Below are positions 1 through 6,665 of a stretch of DNA of 33,581 nt, in pieces. The stretch comes from Prevotellaceae bacterium UBA2738. Lineage in GTDB: Bacteria; Bacteroidota; Bacteroidia; Bacteroidales; Bacteroidaceae. Below the pieces are notes generated by a model. It made no database searches, was not told where the DNA came from, and saw only the letters and a program-made list of their open reading frames with translations. A program made the translations under genes and the position numbers. How positions within the stretch are numbered: position 1 is the stretch's first letter; each line of letters opens with the position of its first letter. The DNA is taken from the NCBI GenBank assembly GCA_002353585.1, contig DEJW01000009.1, positions 1 through 33,581 of the forward strand, read 5' to 3'.

Positions 1-710
1 GACGTTGGCCCCCATATGCTAATGAATTTAACATTAGGTATGTTATTTATTTCAAAAAACATGTATTTGCCCCCTCCAATAGTTTGCTCTGTTTGAGTTG
101 AAGATGCGATACCTATTGTTTTTAATTCAGAGAGTAATTTTTTAGTATTAACTCTATTCATTCTTAGGATTACAACAGAATTCAATTTATGATTAGCAAT
201 TCTTTTAGATTCGTTTGCAGCAAAACAAATTGAATTGTCATATACTTTCTGAATATTAAACTTTAAGTATTTCCAGTAATCAGCGTTAACGGATGGTGTG
301 CGCCACGGTATGAGTTCAATACTAAGGTGTTCTCTTAAACATGGATATCCCTTTTTTATTCCCAATCGTTGTAGTGCTCCTAAGACTGGGTATGCCCTGT
401 TTTTCCATTGCCACTGGTCGTTAATAGAAAGTGCTCCACTATTTACAACGTCATTTGCATAAGATTTTTTGTAGGGAACAATACCTTTCATTTGACCTTG
501 ATAGCCTTGGCCCGGATTGAAATTAATAACTACGGAATGTAGAACATGGTTTCCATCATTGCCCCACCATGGTTCAGGAATGTATCTAGACGAAAGATTA
601 TTACCACAACCATATAAAGGTATGCTATCAGGGTCTGTCCATCCATTAATAGCATTTGAGTTTCCAGTATTCCATTTAGAAATAAAATTCTCCCAATACG
701 AATAGTTCAT
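1..710 (-). CDS. Unknown protein, 5' part only (runs off window start); possible uracil-DNA-glycosylase-like fold
   Basis: An open frame of 236 codons begins at the ATG at 708-710 and has no stop before the left edge, so the C-terminus lies outside the window. The N-terminal half has the pattern YIPEPWWGN (about residues 48-56) followed by a hydrophobic strand and NFNPGQGY. Later come LSIELIPW and, close to the edge, FISIWGP. The order 'PEPxxGN - hydrophobic strand - NPG - late hydrophobic strand plus GP' recalls small uracil-DNA-glycosylase-like hypothetical proteins, but this is motif reading only. The gene is clearly AT-richer than its neighbours (AAA, AAT and ATT codons dominate), which suggests recent transfer. 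It sits directly behind the structured segment at 730-925 and is probably transcribed from the promoter at 1060-1108. The function is unknown. The existence of the reading frame is well supported. Confidence 0.75.
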   Translation of the reverse strand, partial: MNYSYWENFISKWNTGNSNAINGWTDPDSIPLYGCGNNLSSRYIPEPWWGNDGNHVLHSVVINFNPGQGYQGQMKGIVPYKKSYANDVVNSGALSINDQWQWKNRAYPVLGALQRLGIKKGYPCLREHLSIELIPWRTPSVNADYWKYLKFNIQKVYDNSICFAANESKRIANHKLNSVVILRMNRVNTKKLLSELKTIGIASSTQTEQTIGGGKYMFFEINNIPNVKFISIWGPT

Positions 711-729
711 GAATATTCTTTTTAGTTAT

Positions 730-925
730 TAGTATTCCAAATCAGGTACAAAGAGTGTGAGCCTTCTCTACATTCTCTGTCAGAAGGTTCTGGAATACCC
801 GTAGTAAAAAGAATGAAAATCAGCCCACACCTGTAGAGATATGTGAGCTGTCCCCACGGAGAGGGGACTGCGTGACTATCAATACAGACTGTGAGGCATT
901 TTCGCTTCTTCCCTTACTACAGCGA
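730..925 (-). ncRNA. Candidate structured RNA or structured 5' leader
   Basis: Two adjacent foldable domains occupy this gene-free stretch. Domain 1 (732-798) closes with an 8-bp stem, GTATTCCA at 732-739 against TGGAATAC at 791-798, with CCTTCT at 762-767 against AGAAGG at 782-787 inside. Domain 2 (801-920) closes with GTAGTAA at 801-807 against TTACTAC at 914-920, continues with GAAAAT (815-820) against ATTTTC (898-903), opens into a large internal loop, and ends in a hairpin GTCCCC (850-855) / GGGGAC (863-868). A rod with a closing stem, a bubble and an apical hairpin resembles 6S RNA, but no consensus was checked. Minus-strand transcription is suggested by promoter matches at 1060-1108 and 999-1006. 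It could instead be a long leader of the partial gene, or a guide or primer RNA of a defence system. Confidence 0.35.
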
Positions 926-1059
926 ATTTTCCAGATTTACTGACGGGTTAAAGCTAAAGTGCTCTCCTCGATGTCGTGATCTCTTACGAAACCACGCCAC
1001 AAAAGTAAACATTTTTTTTGAAACGCCAAACATCGCGAGCTGATTTTTTTATTTTTGCA

Positions 1060-1108
1060 CAAAATTAAGGACAGAAAAAGAAACGTACAAGTCCTTTTCT
1101 GTCCTTTT
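1060..1108 (-). promoter_or_regulatory. Leftward promoter with tandem AAAAGGAC upstream element
   Basis: Read on the minus strand, TAATTTTG (1067-1060) matches the Bacteroidetes -7 box TAnnTTTG, with TTG (1090-1088) 20 bp upstream as the -33 element. Directly upstream are two copies of AAAAGGAC in exact 10-bp register (minus strand 1108-1101 and 1098-1091). The same block stands upstream of the promoter at 4798-4846. Another -7 match, TACTTTTG, lies at 1006-999. Either could drive the structured RNA and the AT-rich gene. Confidence 0.55.
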
Positions 1109-1141
1109 GCTTTCTTATAATAAAAAGGTTGTTTGACTACC

Positions 1142-2284
1142 TTACAATCCCTCGTGCCACAGGAGTTTGAAGAAGTCAAGCACATAGATACATTCTATAT
1201 TGTCTGTGCGACGATTGATAGGGTCGAGTGAGACAATGATTCTGCGACTCTCGGGGTATTCTTCACCAAACGCTTTTAAGCCTTTCAAATGACGTGGCAA
1301 CACTTCTTCTACGGATTTTATTTCTATAGCTATTCTGGCATCGCCTATGATGGCATCTACCTCTATGTTTGTGTATGTATGCCAATAGGTGAGTTCTTCT
1401 TCAGAGTGGGTATAGTGAAGCCAGGCATAGAGTTCTTGTATCACAAGATGCTCAAAGGCATGGCCATATTCTACTGTTCCTCTGATGAGCTCCTTTCTTT
1501 GCAACAGGTGATTGGCTACACCTATGTCAAAATAATAGAAACGGGGAGCCTGCATTAGTCTGCGTTTCTTAACCTTTCGAAAGGCTGGTATTCTATAGCC
1601 TATCAGTGTGTCTTCAAGTATGTCAAAATAAGATGCGACAGTAGATGCGCTTACTCCACAGTCTTGTGCTATATTGTTGTTGTTGACAATTTCACCGTCA
1701 GTCAAGGCTGCTACTTCAAGGAAACGGTGGAAAGCATTTAGATTCCTGACCAGCGACTCTTCTTTTATTTCCTCTTTTAAGTATATGTCTATGTAGGCTG
1801 CCAGCCTGCGTGAAGGGTTCTGAGCCAGATAGTGTGATGGTATCATGCCATAGTTTACTGCACGATTGATATCGAAATCGGGTATTTCTGCACTTACCAG
1901 TGGATATAGATATACTGGCAGGGCTCTACCACCTAAGGTATTCCTTCCTTTACGCTTTAGTTTGCGCGCACTGGAACCACAGAGTATGAATGTCAGTCCA
2001 CGCTCAGAAATGAGCCTGTGCACTTCATTGAGCAGTTCAGGTACTTCAGGTATTTCATCAATTATGACCAGTGTTCCCTCTTTTTCTTCATTAAGCATCT
2101 CATAAAGTAATGAGGGCTTCTTGAAAAAGCGGTTCTTGAGGCTTGTGTCGAGCAGGTCCAGATAGATGGAATTGGGAAACTGCTGTCTCAAAATTGTTGA
2201 TTTCCCTGTTTGACGAGCGCCAAACAGAAAGATGCTGCCATCTAACTCTTTGCTAATTTGCAAGTTACGTTCTAATACTGCCAT
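1142..2284 (-). CDS. AAA family ATPase with DUF4143 domain
   Basis: This is a complete 380-residue protein. The N-terminal P-loop module has Walker A GARQTGKS at residues 22-29 (K28), Walker B LVIIDE ending at D76-E77, and a sensor-like CGSS at 102-105. A winged-helix-like segment follows at about 195-235 (NNIAQDCGVSASTVASYF). The DUF4143 region has a PD-(D/E)XK-like pattern: D310, then E321-I-K323. This architecture (AAA_14 plus DUF4143) is very common in Bacteroidales and archaea. Its physiological role is not established, and links to DNA-binding or toxin-like functions remain speculative. The ATG at 2284 gives the usual short N-terminus before the P-loop. The gene stands alone, with its own promoter at 2362-2392. 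Family assignment is firm. Confidence 0.9.
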   Translation of the reverse strand: MAVLERNLQISKELDGSIFLFGARQTGKSTILRQQFPNSIYLDLLDTSLKNRFFKKPSLLYEMLNEEKEGTLVIIDEIPEVPELLNEVHRLISERGLTFILCGSSARKLKRKGRNTLGGRALPVYLYPLVSAEIPDFDINRAVNYGMIPSHYLAQNPSRRLAAYIDIYLKEEIKEESLVRNLNAFHRFLEVAALTDGEIVNNNNIAQDCGVSASTVASYFDILEDTLIGYRIPAFRKVKKRRLMQAPRFYYFDIGVANHLLQRKELIRGTVEYGHAFEHLVIQELYAWLHYTHSEEELTYWHTYTNIEVDAIIGDARIAIEIKSVEEVLPRHLKGLKAFGEEYPESRRIIVSLDPINRRTDNIECIYVLDFFKLLWHEGL

Positions 2285-2299
2285 ATTTTTTTAGGTTCT

Positions 2300-2392
2300 C
2301 TACTGGAGATTTTCAATGAAAATCAAAAGTGCTACTGTAGATTTTCAATCATTTTCTGTGGCAAAATTAAGAATTATTTTTTAATCTCCAAA
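2300..2392 (-). promoter_or_regulatory. Promoter and repeat-containing leader of the DUF4143 ATPase
   Basis: On the minus strand, TTTG (2392-2389), 19 bp and TAATTTTG (2369-2362) form a good Bacteroidetes promoter. Between it and the start codon lie a 17-bp near-direct repeat (2301-2317 and 2333-2349, one mismatch, about 32 bp apart, core GATTTTCAAT) and a palindrome GATTTTCAATGAAAATC at 2308-2324. This could be an operator or an RNA hairpin in the leader. Confidence 0.55.
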
Positions 2393-2443
2393 ATAAATGA
2401 GAGGAAAAGTAGAGAAAAGAAGAATTTAAAAAATAACCTCCTA

Positions 2444-2676
2444 AGGTCACTTAATCGCTCTCAAGGCGCATGAATACTGAGGTAAGGATAGTGACCTATG
2501 TTTGCCGACAGGTCACTATAGAGGTCACTTTAGACCTCACTATCTGGCAAGAAGTTATAGGAGTTACAGAAGTTAGCGCTTCGCTTAGGAGTGAAGGCAA
2601 TACTTGAAACTATGGTGACCTATACAGTGACCTTCGTAGTGACCTGTATAGTGACCTCTCCAGAAAAGAGGTCACT
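2444..2676. repeat. Cluster of nine GTGACCT / AGGTCAC heptamers
   Basis: The heptamer GTGACCT or its complement AGGTCAC starts at 2444, 2491, 2510, 2522, 2615, 2627, 2639, 2651 and 2669. Four consecutive copies (2615-2657) are spaced exactly 12 bp apart, usually with TATA or TAGT between them. There is no open frame here. It may be a multi-site operator, a decayed repeat family, or a set of alternative RNA hairpins. Confidence 0.8.
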
Positions 2677-2789
2677 ATCGTGAAGTCGCATAAATACTGG
2701 GCAGAAAAGGGGATAAGTGAGGTTGCTCACGAAAAAAAAAATTTGTGAAAGTAAAAATTAAAAAGTAATGATTTTTCTGATGAAAAGGT

Positions 2790-2873
2790 AAAAGCTATGC
2801 TTTTAGCGCTAAAAGTAATGCTTTTAGTTGCAGAAGTAATGCTTCTGCATGCAGAGGTAATGCTTCTGCAACC
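2790..2873. repeat. Tandem imperfect palindromes centred on AGTAATGCTT
   Basis: Three adjacent 19-bp stem-loop units share the centre A(A/G)GTAATGCTT: CTAAAAGTAATGCTTTTAG, GCAGAAGTAATGCTTCTGC and GCAGAGGTAATGCTTCTGC. A degenerate copy precedes them. The arms differ between units but stay self-complementary, so pairing appears to be conserved. There is no coding potential. The block lies between the lipoprotein terminator and the GTGACCT cluster. Confidence 0.8.
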
Positions 2874-2880
2874 TGGGAAA

Positions 2881-2913
2881 ATAGGCACTGCCCTGAAATG
2901 GGGCGGTGCCTAT
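2881..2913 (-). terminator. Hairpin terminator of the lipoprotein genes
   Basis: ATAGGCACTGCCC (2881-2893) pairs with GGGCGGTGCCTAT (2901-2913) as a 13-bp stem with one wobble. On the minus strand it is followed by a short T run. It starts 8 bp past the stop of the lipoprotein gene ending at 2921, so it probably terminates that transcript. The T tract is weak. Confidence 0.65.
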
Positions 2914-2920
2914 TGTCGTC

Positions 2921-3544
2921 TTAGTTGGAAATGGAGAGTTTGAACTTTGCAAATTTCTCTGCGGCTTTGGTAGTCTTTTCTATGCCTGCCTTCATCTTTT
3001 CTTCGTCAGTTTCAAAGGTGTCCATGTTTCTCTCGCCAGTGAAGTCTAAGGTGATGGTTTCGCCGACTTCGCCCTCAAGGAAGTTCTTGAACTGCTCTCC
3101 GTCACTATCCTCTGTACGCCATTCTCTTGACGAGATGTCCTTAGGATTGAGGTCGTCGATGTTTCTGCCTTTCTCGTCCTGTGCCTGACCTACTAACCAC
3201 ATTTGTCCGTATTCGCTCACCATGCTTTCTGTAGGGACTTTTTTGAGCAGTTTGAAGGTGATGCTGACTTTAGGGAAGTGGTAATCATCCATATCTACGG
3301 GGATGGTGCCGTCGTCTTCGGGCACCACTTCTACTGAGCCCTTCAGTTCTGATGGCAGAAGGATGTTTTCTGCTTTCAGTACTGCGATGTGATTAGCTTC
3401 AGGTACGTGCTCTTCTTCCTGAGACGGTGCCTCGCTGGTTGCTACGGTGTCTGCTGTTGTGCTGGCTGGTTGTGTCTTGCTGCCGCACGCGGTGAGCATC
3501 ATGCCTGCTACTGCCATGATGCTGAAAATAGATATTTTCTTCAT
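2921..3544 (-). CDS. Lipoprotein of unknown function (207 aa)
   Basis: The N-terminus MKKISIFSIMAVAGMMLTAC is a classical lipoprotein signal with lipobox LTAC and acylated C20. A Ser/Thr/Glu-rich linker runs to about residue 45. The rest (about 50-207) alternates strand-like segments (HIAVLKAENILLP, VSITFKLLKKV, ETITLDFTG) and ends in a Lys-rich helix with KFAKFKLSISN. It is predicted to be membrane-anchored in the envelope. It lies 12 bp downstream of another small lipoprotein gene on the same strand, so the two are probably co-transcribed and end at the hairpin at 2881-2913. I do not recognise the family. Confidence 0.85.
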   Translation of the reverse strand: MKKISIFSIMAVAGMMLTACGSKTQPASTTADTVATSEAPSQEEEHVPEANHIAVLKAENILLPSELKGSVEVVPEDDGTIPVDMDDYHFPKVSITFKLLKKVPTESMVSEYGQMWLVGQAQDEKGRNIDDLNPKDISSREWRTEDSDGEQFKNFLEGEVGETITLDFTGERNMDTFETDEEKMKAGIEKTTKAAEKFAKFKLSISN

Positions 3545-3556
3545 GATGATTTGTTT

Positions 3557-3844
3557 TTAGAATGATTCTTTTACGACTTTGAGGCTTATCTCCTGATAGC
3601 GTTTTTTCTGTTCAGGGGTCATCTCGTCTTCATTGAGTTCTTTCTCCAGTTCTTTGCATTCGTCGGCAATACCTGAAAACTCTGCCGTTTTCTCCAAATC
3701 GCCGTTTTTTATTGCTTTGTTTGCTTCGATGCACTTGTCGGCAAGGTCTTCATACTTGTCGAGTGCTCTGTCGATTTTGTTCTGACATGAAGTGAGTGTC
3801 AGACTTGCCATTGCCACGAGGGCTAAAAAGATTTTTTTTCTCAT
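3557..3844 (-). CDS. Small helical lipoprotein (95 aa)
   Basis: MRKKIFLALVAMASLTLTSC is a lipoprotein signal with lipobox LTSC and C20. The mature 75 residues are almost entirely charged and amphipathic (DRALDKYEDLADKCIEANKAI, then Glu/Lys-rich to the end), predicting a small helical hairpin or coiled coil. Such small helical lipoproteins are frequent in Bacteroides and Prevotella and have no assigned role. It is the first gene of a pair with the larger lipoprotein 12 bp downstream. I see no good TAnnTTTG promoter immediately upstream, so it may depend on read-through from the gene at 4019-4747. Confidence 0.85.
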   Translation of the reverse strand: MRKKIFLALVAMASLTLTSCQNKIDRALDKYEDLADKCIEANKAIKNGDLEKTAEFSGIADECKELEKELNEDEMTPEQKKRYQEISLKVVKESF

Positions 3845-3920
3845 AATTGTTACGTTTTTTTATTGGTTTGAAAAAATGGTGTTATGATTATTTAAGTTTC
3901 GCATGTGCTTAACTTCTCAG

Positions 3921-3960
3921 GAGTTAGAGGGAGTTAAGAGGAGTTAGAGGGAGTTAGAGG
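3921..3960. repeat. Four 10-bp tandem repeats GAGTTAGAGG
   Basis: GAGTTAGAGG, GAGTTAAGAG, GAGTTAGAGG and GAGTTAGAGG follow one another without a gap. They lie about 75-115 bp upstream of the minus-strand start at 3844. One unit differs by a swap of two bases. The 10-bp period equals one helical turn. It may be a protein-binding array or slippage-prone DNA. Confidence 0.85.
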
Positions 3961-4018
3961 ACATTACTGTAAACCATACGATAGTCAGATTAGATGTCTT
4001 CTAACTGTTATATTTCAA

Positions 4019-4747
4019 TCAGTCGAAATACATGAACCACTTGACGAGCTTGCCTTGGGCATTGAAGTAGAAGTCGCCGTATTTCTTGTCGTTGCGCAGG
4101 GCATAGTGGTAGTCGGTGCCGAAGGCATTTCACTGTTTGGTCTGGTTGAGCCAGAAGAGTGAATAGACATCGAGGTTGCCACTCTTGCGTGTGAACTTGA
4201 ACTTGCTCAGTCCGAGTCCCTTGCACTCATCTTCTACCTGGGCGCGGGATATGCCTTTCTTGAGGGTGCCGATGAGTCCTGTACCATTATCCTTGTTAAC
4301 AAACAGAACCCACTTGCCTTCGGTATAGGCAAGCATTGCGCATAGGGCGTTGCCTCTACGGGTAATCATGAATCCTGAATTTTCACCCTCGATGGTTGGC
4401 GCGACATCTACTTTGCCTGACCATGAAAAGGTTGTTCCGTCTATTTCTTCCGACCTTTCCATTTTGGGTATGTTCAGGGTGATGGTGACGGTTCTGCCCT
4501 GTGTGCCGAAGGGGATGATTTCGAGAGTTGCCTTGGTGCCATCTAACGTGGCGGTTGGTTCGCCAGGGGTTCCGCCCTGCATAATAACAAAGGCATCTAA
4601 GGGAGTGGCGACTTTGTAGGCGCCGACGATGGTGCGTCCTCCCTTGGTGTGCTTCTGGGCTTCGAGTATGATGCTTCTTTGTGCAACGGATGCAACGGGA
4701 GTGAGCATTGCGAGGGCAATGAACAGGGTGTTGAGTAAATGCTTCAT
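4019..4747 (-). pseudogene. Secreted protein gene interrupted by an in-frame TGA (242 codons in total)
   Basis: The frame starts at the ATG at 4747 with a cleavable signal peptide (MKHLLNTLFIALAMLTPVASVAQ). It runs 205 codons and meets TGA at 4130-4132. The same frame then continues open for 36 more codons (starting NAFGTDYHYAL and ending KWFMYFD) to a second TGA at 4019-4021. The downstream part has protein-like composition, so one nonsense change (for example TGG to TGA) best explains the break. The segment GISRAQVEDECKGLGLS followed by alternating strands resembles the BamE/SmpA-type fold (inference). The truncated 205-residue product may still be made. Function is unknown. It reads from the promoter at 4798-4846, possibly into the two lipoprotein genes downstream. 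Confidence 0.75.
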
Positions 4748-4797
4748 AGTAGTGATGAATTTTTGTTTTAGTTAGACATGTTTATTGATTCTGCTGG

Positions 4798-4846
4798 CAA
4801 AGGTATGGTGAGAAAAATAAACGTGCAAGTCCTTTTCTGTCCTTTT
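4798..4846 (-). promoter_or_regulatory. Leftward promoter with the same AAAAGGAC direct repeat
   Basis: On the minus strand, TACCTTTG (4805-4798) is the -7 box and TTG (4828-4826) the -33 element, 20 bp apart. Upstream, AAAAGGAC occurs twice in 10-bp register (4846-4839 and 4836-4829). The block of about 29 bp from the upstream repeat to the bases after -33 is nearly identical to that at 1081-1109 (one base differs), including the spacing to -7. Two unrelated genes sharing it points to one regulator or an UP-like element. Confidence 0.7.
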
Positions 4847-4879
4847 GAGGATGGGTTTGCAAATTTGCGAAAATATTAG

Positions 4880-4887
4880 TAACTTCG
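4880..4887 (+). promoter_or_regulatory. -7 box TAACTTCG nearly abutting a start codon
   Basis: TAACTTCG matches TAnnTTTG with one change and ends only 4 bp before the ATG at 4892. If used, the transcript would be leaderless, or translation would begin at the in-frame ATG at 4931, which is preceded by GAGGTGGAG. Confidence 0.45.
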
Positions 4888-4891
4888 CAGC

Positions 4892-5446
4892 ATGAAACAT
4901 GAATTGCTGAAACAAGAGGTGGAGCGCACGATGGGCAGGAGGCTGCTGGTGGCGCATGATTACGAGGAACTGAGCGCGCTGGTGTTCAGGCATACGAAGG
5001 AGAACCTGTCGCCCACGACGCTGAAGAGGCTGTGGGGCTACCTGAGCAATGAGAAGGTGGCTACGCGTCGCCACACGCTGGATGTGCTGGCTCGCTTCAT
5101 AGGCTACAGGGGCTATGATGATTTCTGCTCACATGCTGGGGAACTGGATGAGGTGCAGAGCGGTATATGCACTGAGGAGAGGATAGCGACGGAGGAGATG
5201 CCTCGCTGTCAGCGACTGGTGATAACATGGCGTCCTGACAGGCGCATAGTGGTGAAGCACTTAGGTGACAGCATGTTTGAGATTCTGGAGGCGGAGAACA
5301 CGAAGCTGAGTGTGGGCGATACGTTCCGTTGCCGCCTGATGATACAGCACGAGCCGCTGATTCTCGATGAACTGAGGCACGAGGGACTGCCTCCCACCAC
5401 ATACGTGGCAGGACAGAAGAATGGAGTGAGGGTGGTTAACGGTTAA
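4892..5446 (+). CDS. Hypothetical protein with possible N-terminal helix-turn-helix (184 aa)
   Basis: There is no signal peptide and no membrane segment. The N-terminal 90 residues are helical. LSPTTLKRLWGYL (about residues 39-51) looks like a DNA-recognition helix region, followed by TRRHTLDVLARFIGYRGYDDFC, a pattern I associate with small Bacteroidales proteins of unknown role. The C-terminal half (about 105-180) is strand-rich (RLVITWRPDRRIVVKHLG, TFRCRLMI). The gene converges on the kinase gene with a 17-bp gap made of a 7-bp microsatellite. Two starts are possible, 4892 or 4931. A regulatory role alongside the kinase is only a guess from proximity. Confidence 0.75.
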   Translation: MKHELLKQEVERTMGRRLLVAHDYEELSALVFRHTKENLSPTTLKRLWGYLSNEKVATRRHTLDVLARFIGYRGYDDFCSHAGELDEVQSGICTEERIATEEMPRCQRLVITWRPDRRIVVKHLGDSMFEILEAENTKLSVGDTFRCRLMIQHEPLILDELRHEGLPPTTYVAGQKNGVRVVNG

Positions 5447-5468
5447 TGGTTAACGGTTAAAGGTTAAT
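5434..5468. repeat. Five 7-bp tandem repeats GGTTAAN spanning two stop codons
   Basis: GGTTAAC, GGTTAAT, GGTTAAC, GGTTAAA and GGTTAAT run in perfect register. The array supplies the TAA of the plus-strand gene (5444-5446) and the TAA of the convergent kinase (5466-5464). Gain or loss of a unit would shift the C-terminus of either protein. Confidence 0.9.
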
Positions 5469-6651
5469 AGGGCAGTTCGTCAATTCGTTTTAACCAGGGT
5501 TTGCAGTAGTGCGTTCCGATGTATTGTTTTAGTTCGAGGTCGGGAGTGGCGTTGAGTAGGTCGTAGGCTTGTCTGATGCCTGGCAGGGAGATGTAACGCT
5601 TGTGGGTTGCGGTGTCGAGCATCTGCTGAAAACCTGTAGCTTTCATCTTGCGGTCGATGATGCTTTTCTGTTGGCGAAGGTATGCCTGACGTTGCTGTAT
5701 GGCAGACTGCTCAGCCTCTTGCTGGGCGTGGATGCGCTCCACCTGCTGACGTATGGAGTCTGCCTTGGTGTTTATGGAATCGGTCTTGCTTTTCTGAATA
5801 TTTATCTCCTCTTTATTGGCTTGGCTGACAACAGCAATGGAGTCGCTGAGTGCCTGCACCTGCTGACGGTTGTGGGAGAGTCCTGCGAGGAACAGCATTG
5901 CAGCCATAACCACGAGGCAGAGGATGAGAGCCGCACGCTGGGGCCACAGAAACCATCGGCGGAGGTGACGCTGAATGAGCGACACATCCGTATAACGCTG
6001 GGGCAGAGGAGCGAGACACCTGCTGATGATGGCACGCGAGCGCCAACCTAAGTTCAGTTGACGGAGTATGCGACCGAGGGCATAGACATCAGACGGTCCT
6101 TCAGGAGCCATATAGTTCTCTGTGCCAGCAGGGGCTTTGAGTATGGCGTGGCTGTCGGTATCGGAGAGTCCGAAGTCGATGAGTTTGAGATGCTGCCCAT
6201 CACTTGTCAGCATTATATTAGAGGGCTTGAGGTCGCGATGCTGTGTCTGTCTGCTGTGCACATAGGCAACAGCCTCGAGAAGCATATCGGTAACGTGCAG
6301 ACGCTGGCTGAGGGAGGGGTGCTCCTGACTGAGCCACTGCCTGAGGGTGATGCCCTCTATCCATTCCATCACGATGCAGAGACCGTAATCCTTCACCTCT
6401 TCGAGTGAGACGACTGACACCACCATAGGATGCTGCAACTGGCAGGTTATCTCATATTCCTTGCGAAGGAGAGTCTGGTACATGCTGTCATGGCGATAAG
6501 GTTCCTTCAGTGCCTTGAGCAACCACCAGCGGCCATAGCGCTTAGCCCTCACCAGCAGACTATAGCCCTGGGAGGGTAGGAGGGAGAACTCGCTGAACTC
6601 AGCCGAGATGCTCACGCCCTGTTCTGTGAAAAATGATTCGCTTGACGACAT
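5464..6651 (-). CDS. Membrane-anchored Ser/Thr protein kinase
   Basis: This is a Hanks-type kinase of 395 residues. K46 (WWLLKAL) is the likely ATP-binding lysine and E65 the helix-C partner. The catalytic loop is HRDLKPSN (138-145; D140, N145), DFG sits at 159-161, and GTENYMAPE (176-184) is the activation-segment end. Only GPS separates APE from the conserved DVYALG, so the lobe between is shortened. The glycine loop is degenerate, although the catalytic residues are intact. One transmembrane helix (about 239-258) is followed by a Gln/Lys-rich coiled coil (about 262-330) and a short C-terminal domain, probably periplasmic because no second helix is seen. Substrates are unknown. It has its own promoter (6666-6697). 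Confidence 0.9.
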   Translation of the reverse strand: MSSSESFFTEQGVSISAEFSEFSLLPSQGYSLLVRAKRYGRWWLLKALKEPYRHDSMYQTLLRKEYEITCQLQHPMVVSVVSLEEVKDYGLCIVMEWIEGITLRQWLSQEHPSLSQRLHVTDMLLEAVAYVHSRQTQHRDLKPSNIMLTSDGQHLKLIDFGLSDTDSHAILKAPAGTENYMAPEGPSDVYALGRILRQLNLGWRSRAIISRCLAPLPQRYTDVSLIQRHLRRWFLWPQRAALILCLVVMAAMLFLAGLSHNRQQVQALSDSIAVVSQANKEEINIQKSKTDSINTKADSIRQQVERIHAQQEAEQSAIQQRQAYLRQQKSIIDRKMKATGFQQMLDTATHKRYISLPGIRQAYDLLNATPDLELKQYIGTHYCKPWLKRIDELPY

Positions 6652-6665
6652 ATATCAGATGGGGA

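Noticed and set aside
937..1185. 82-codon minus-strand open frame
   Set aside because: It runs through the promoter block and into the ATPase stop region, has low-complexity phenylalanine/lysine-rich content and no start context; non-coding structure explains the region better.
2790..2873. Degenerate CRISPR or tRNA-like fold
   Set aside because: Units are contiguous 19-bp palindromes with no spacers, and no cloverleaf or anticodon arrangement can be drawn.
4008..4226. 72-codon minus-strand open frame at the end of the split secreted protein gene
   Set aside because: Its Arg/Gln-rich composition is that of an out-of-frame shadow, and the true frame continues through the TGA with a protein-like sequence.
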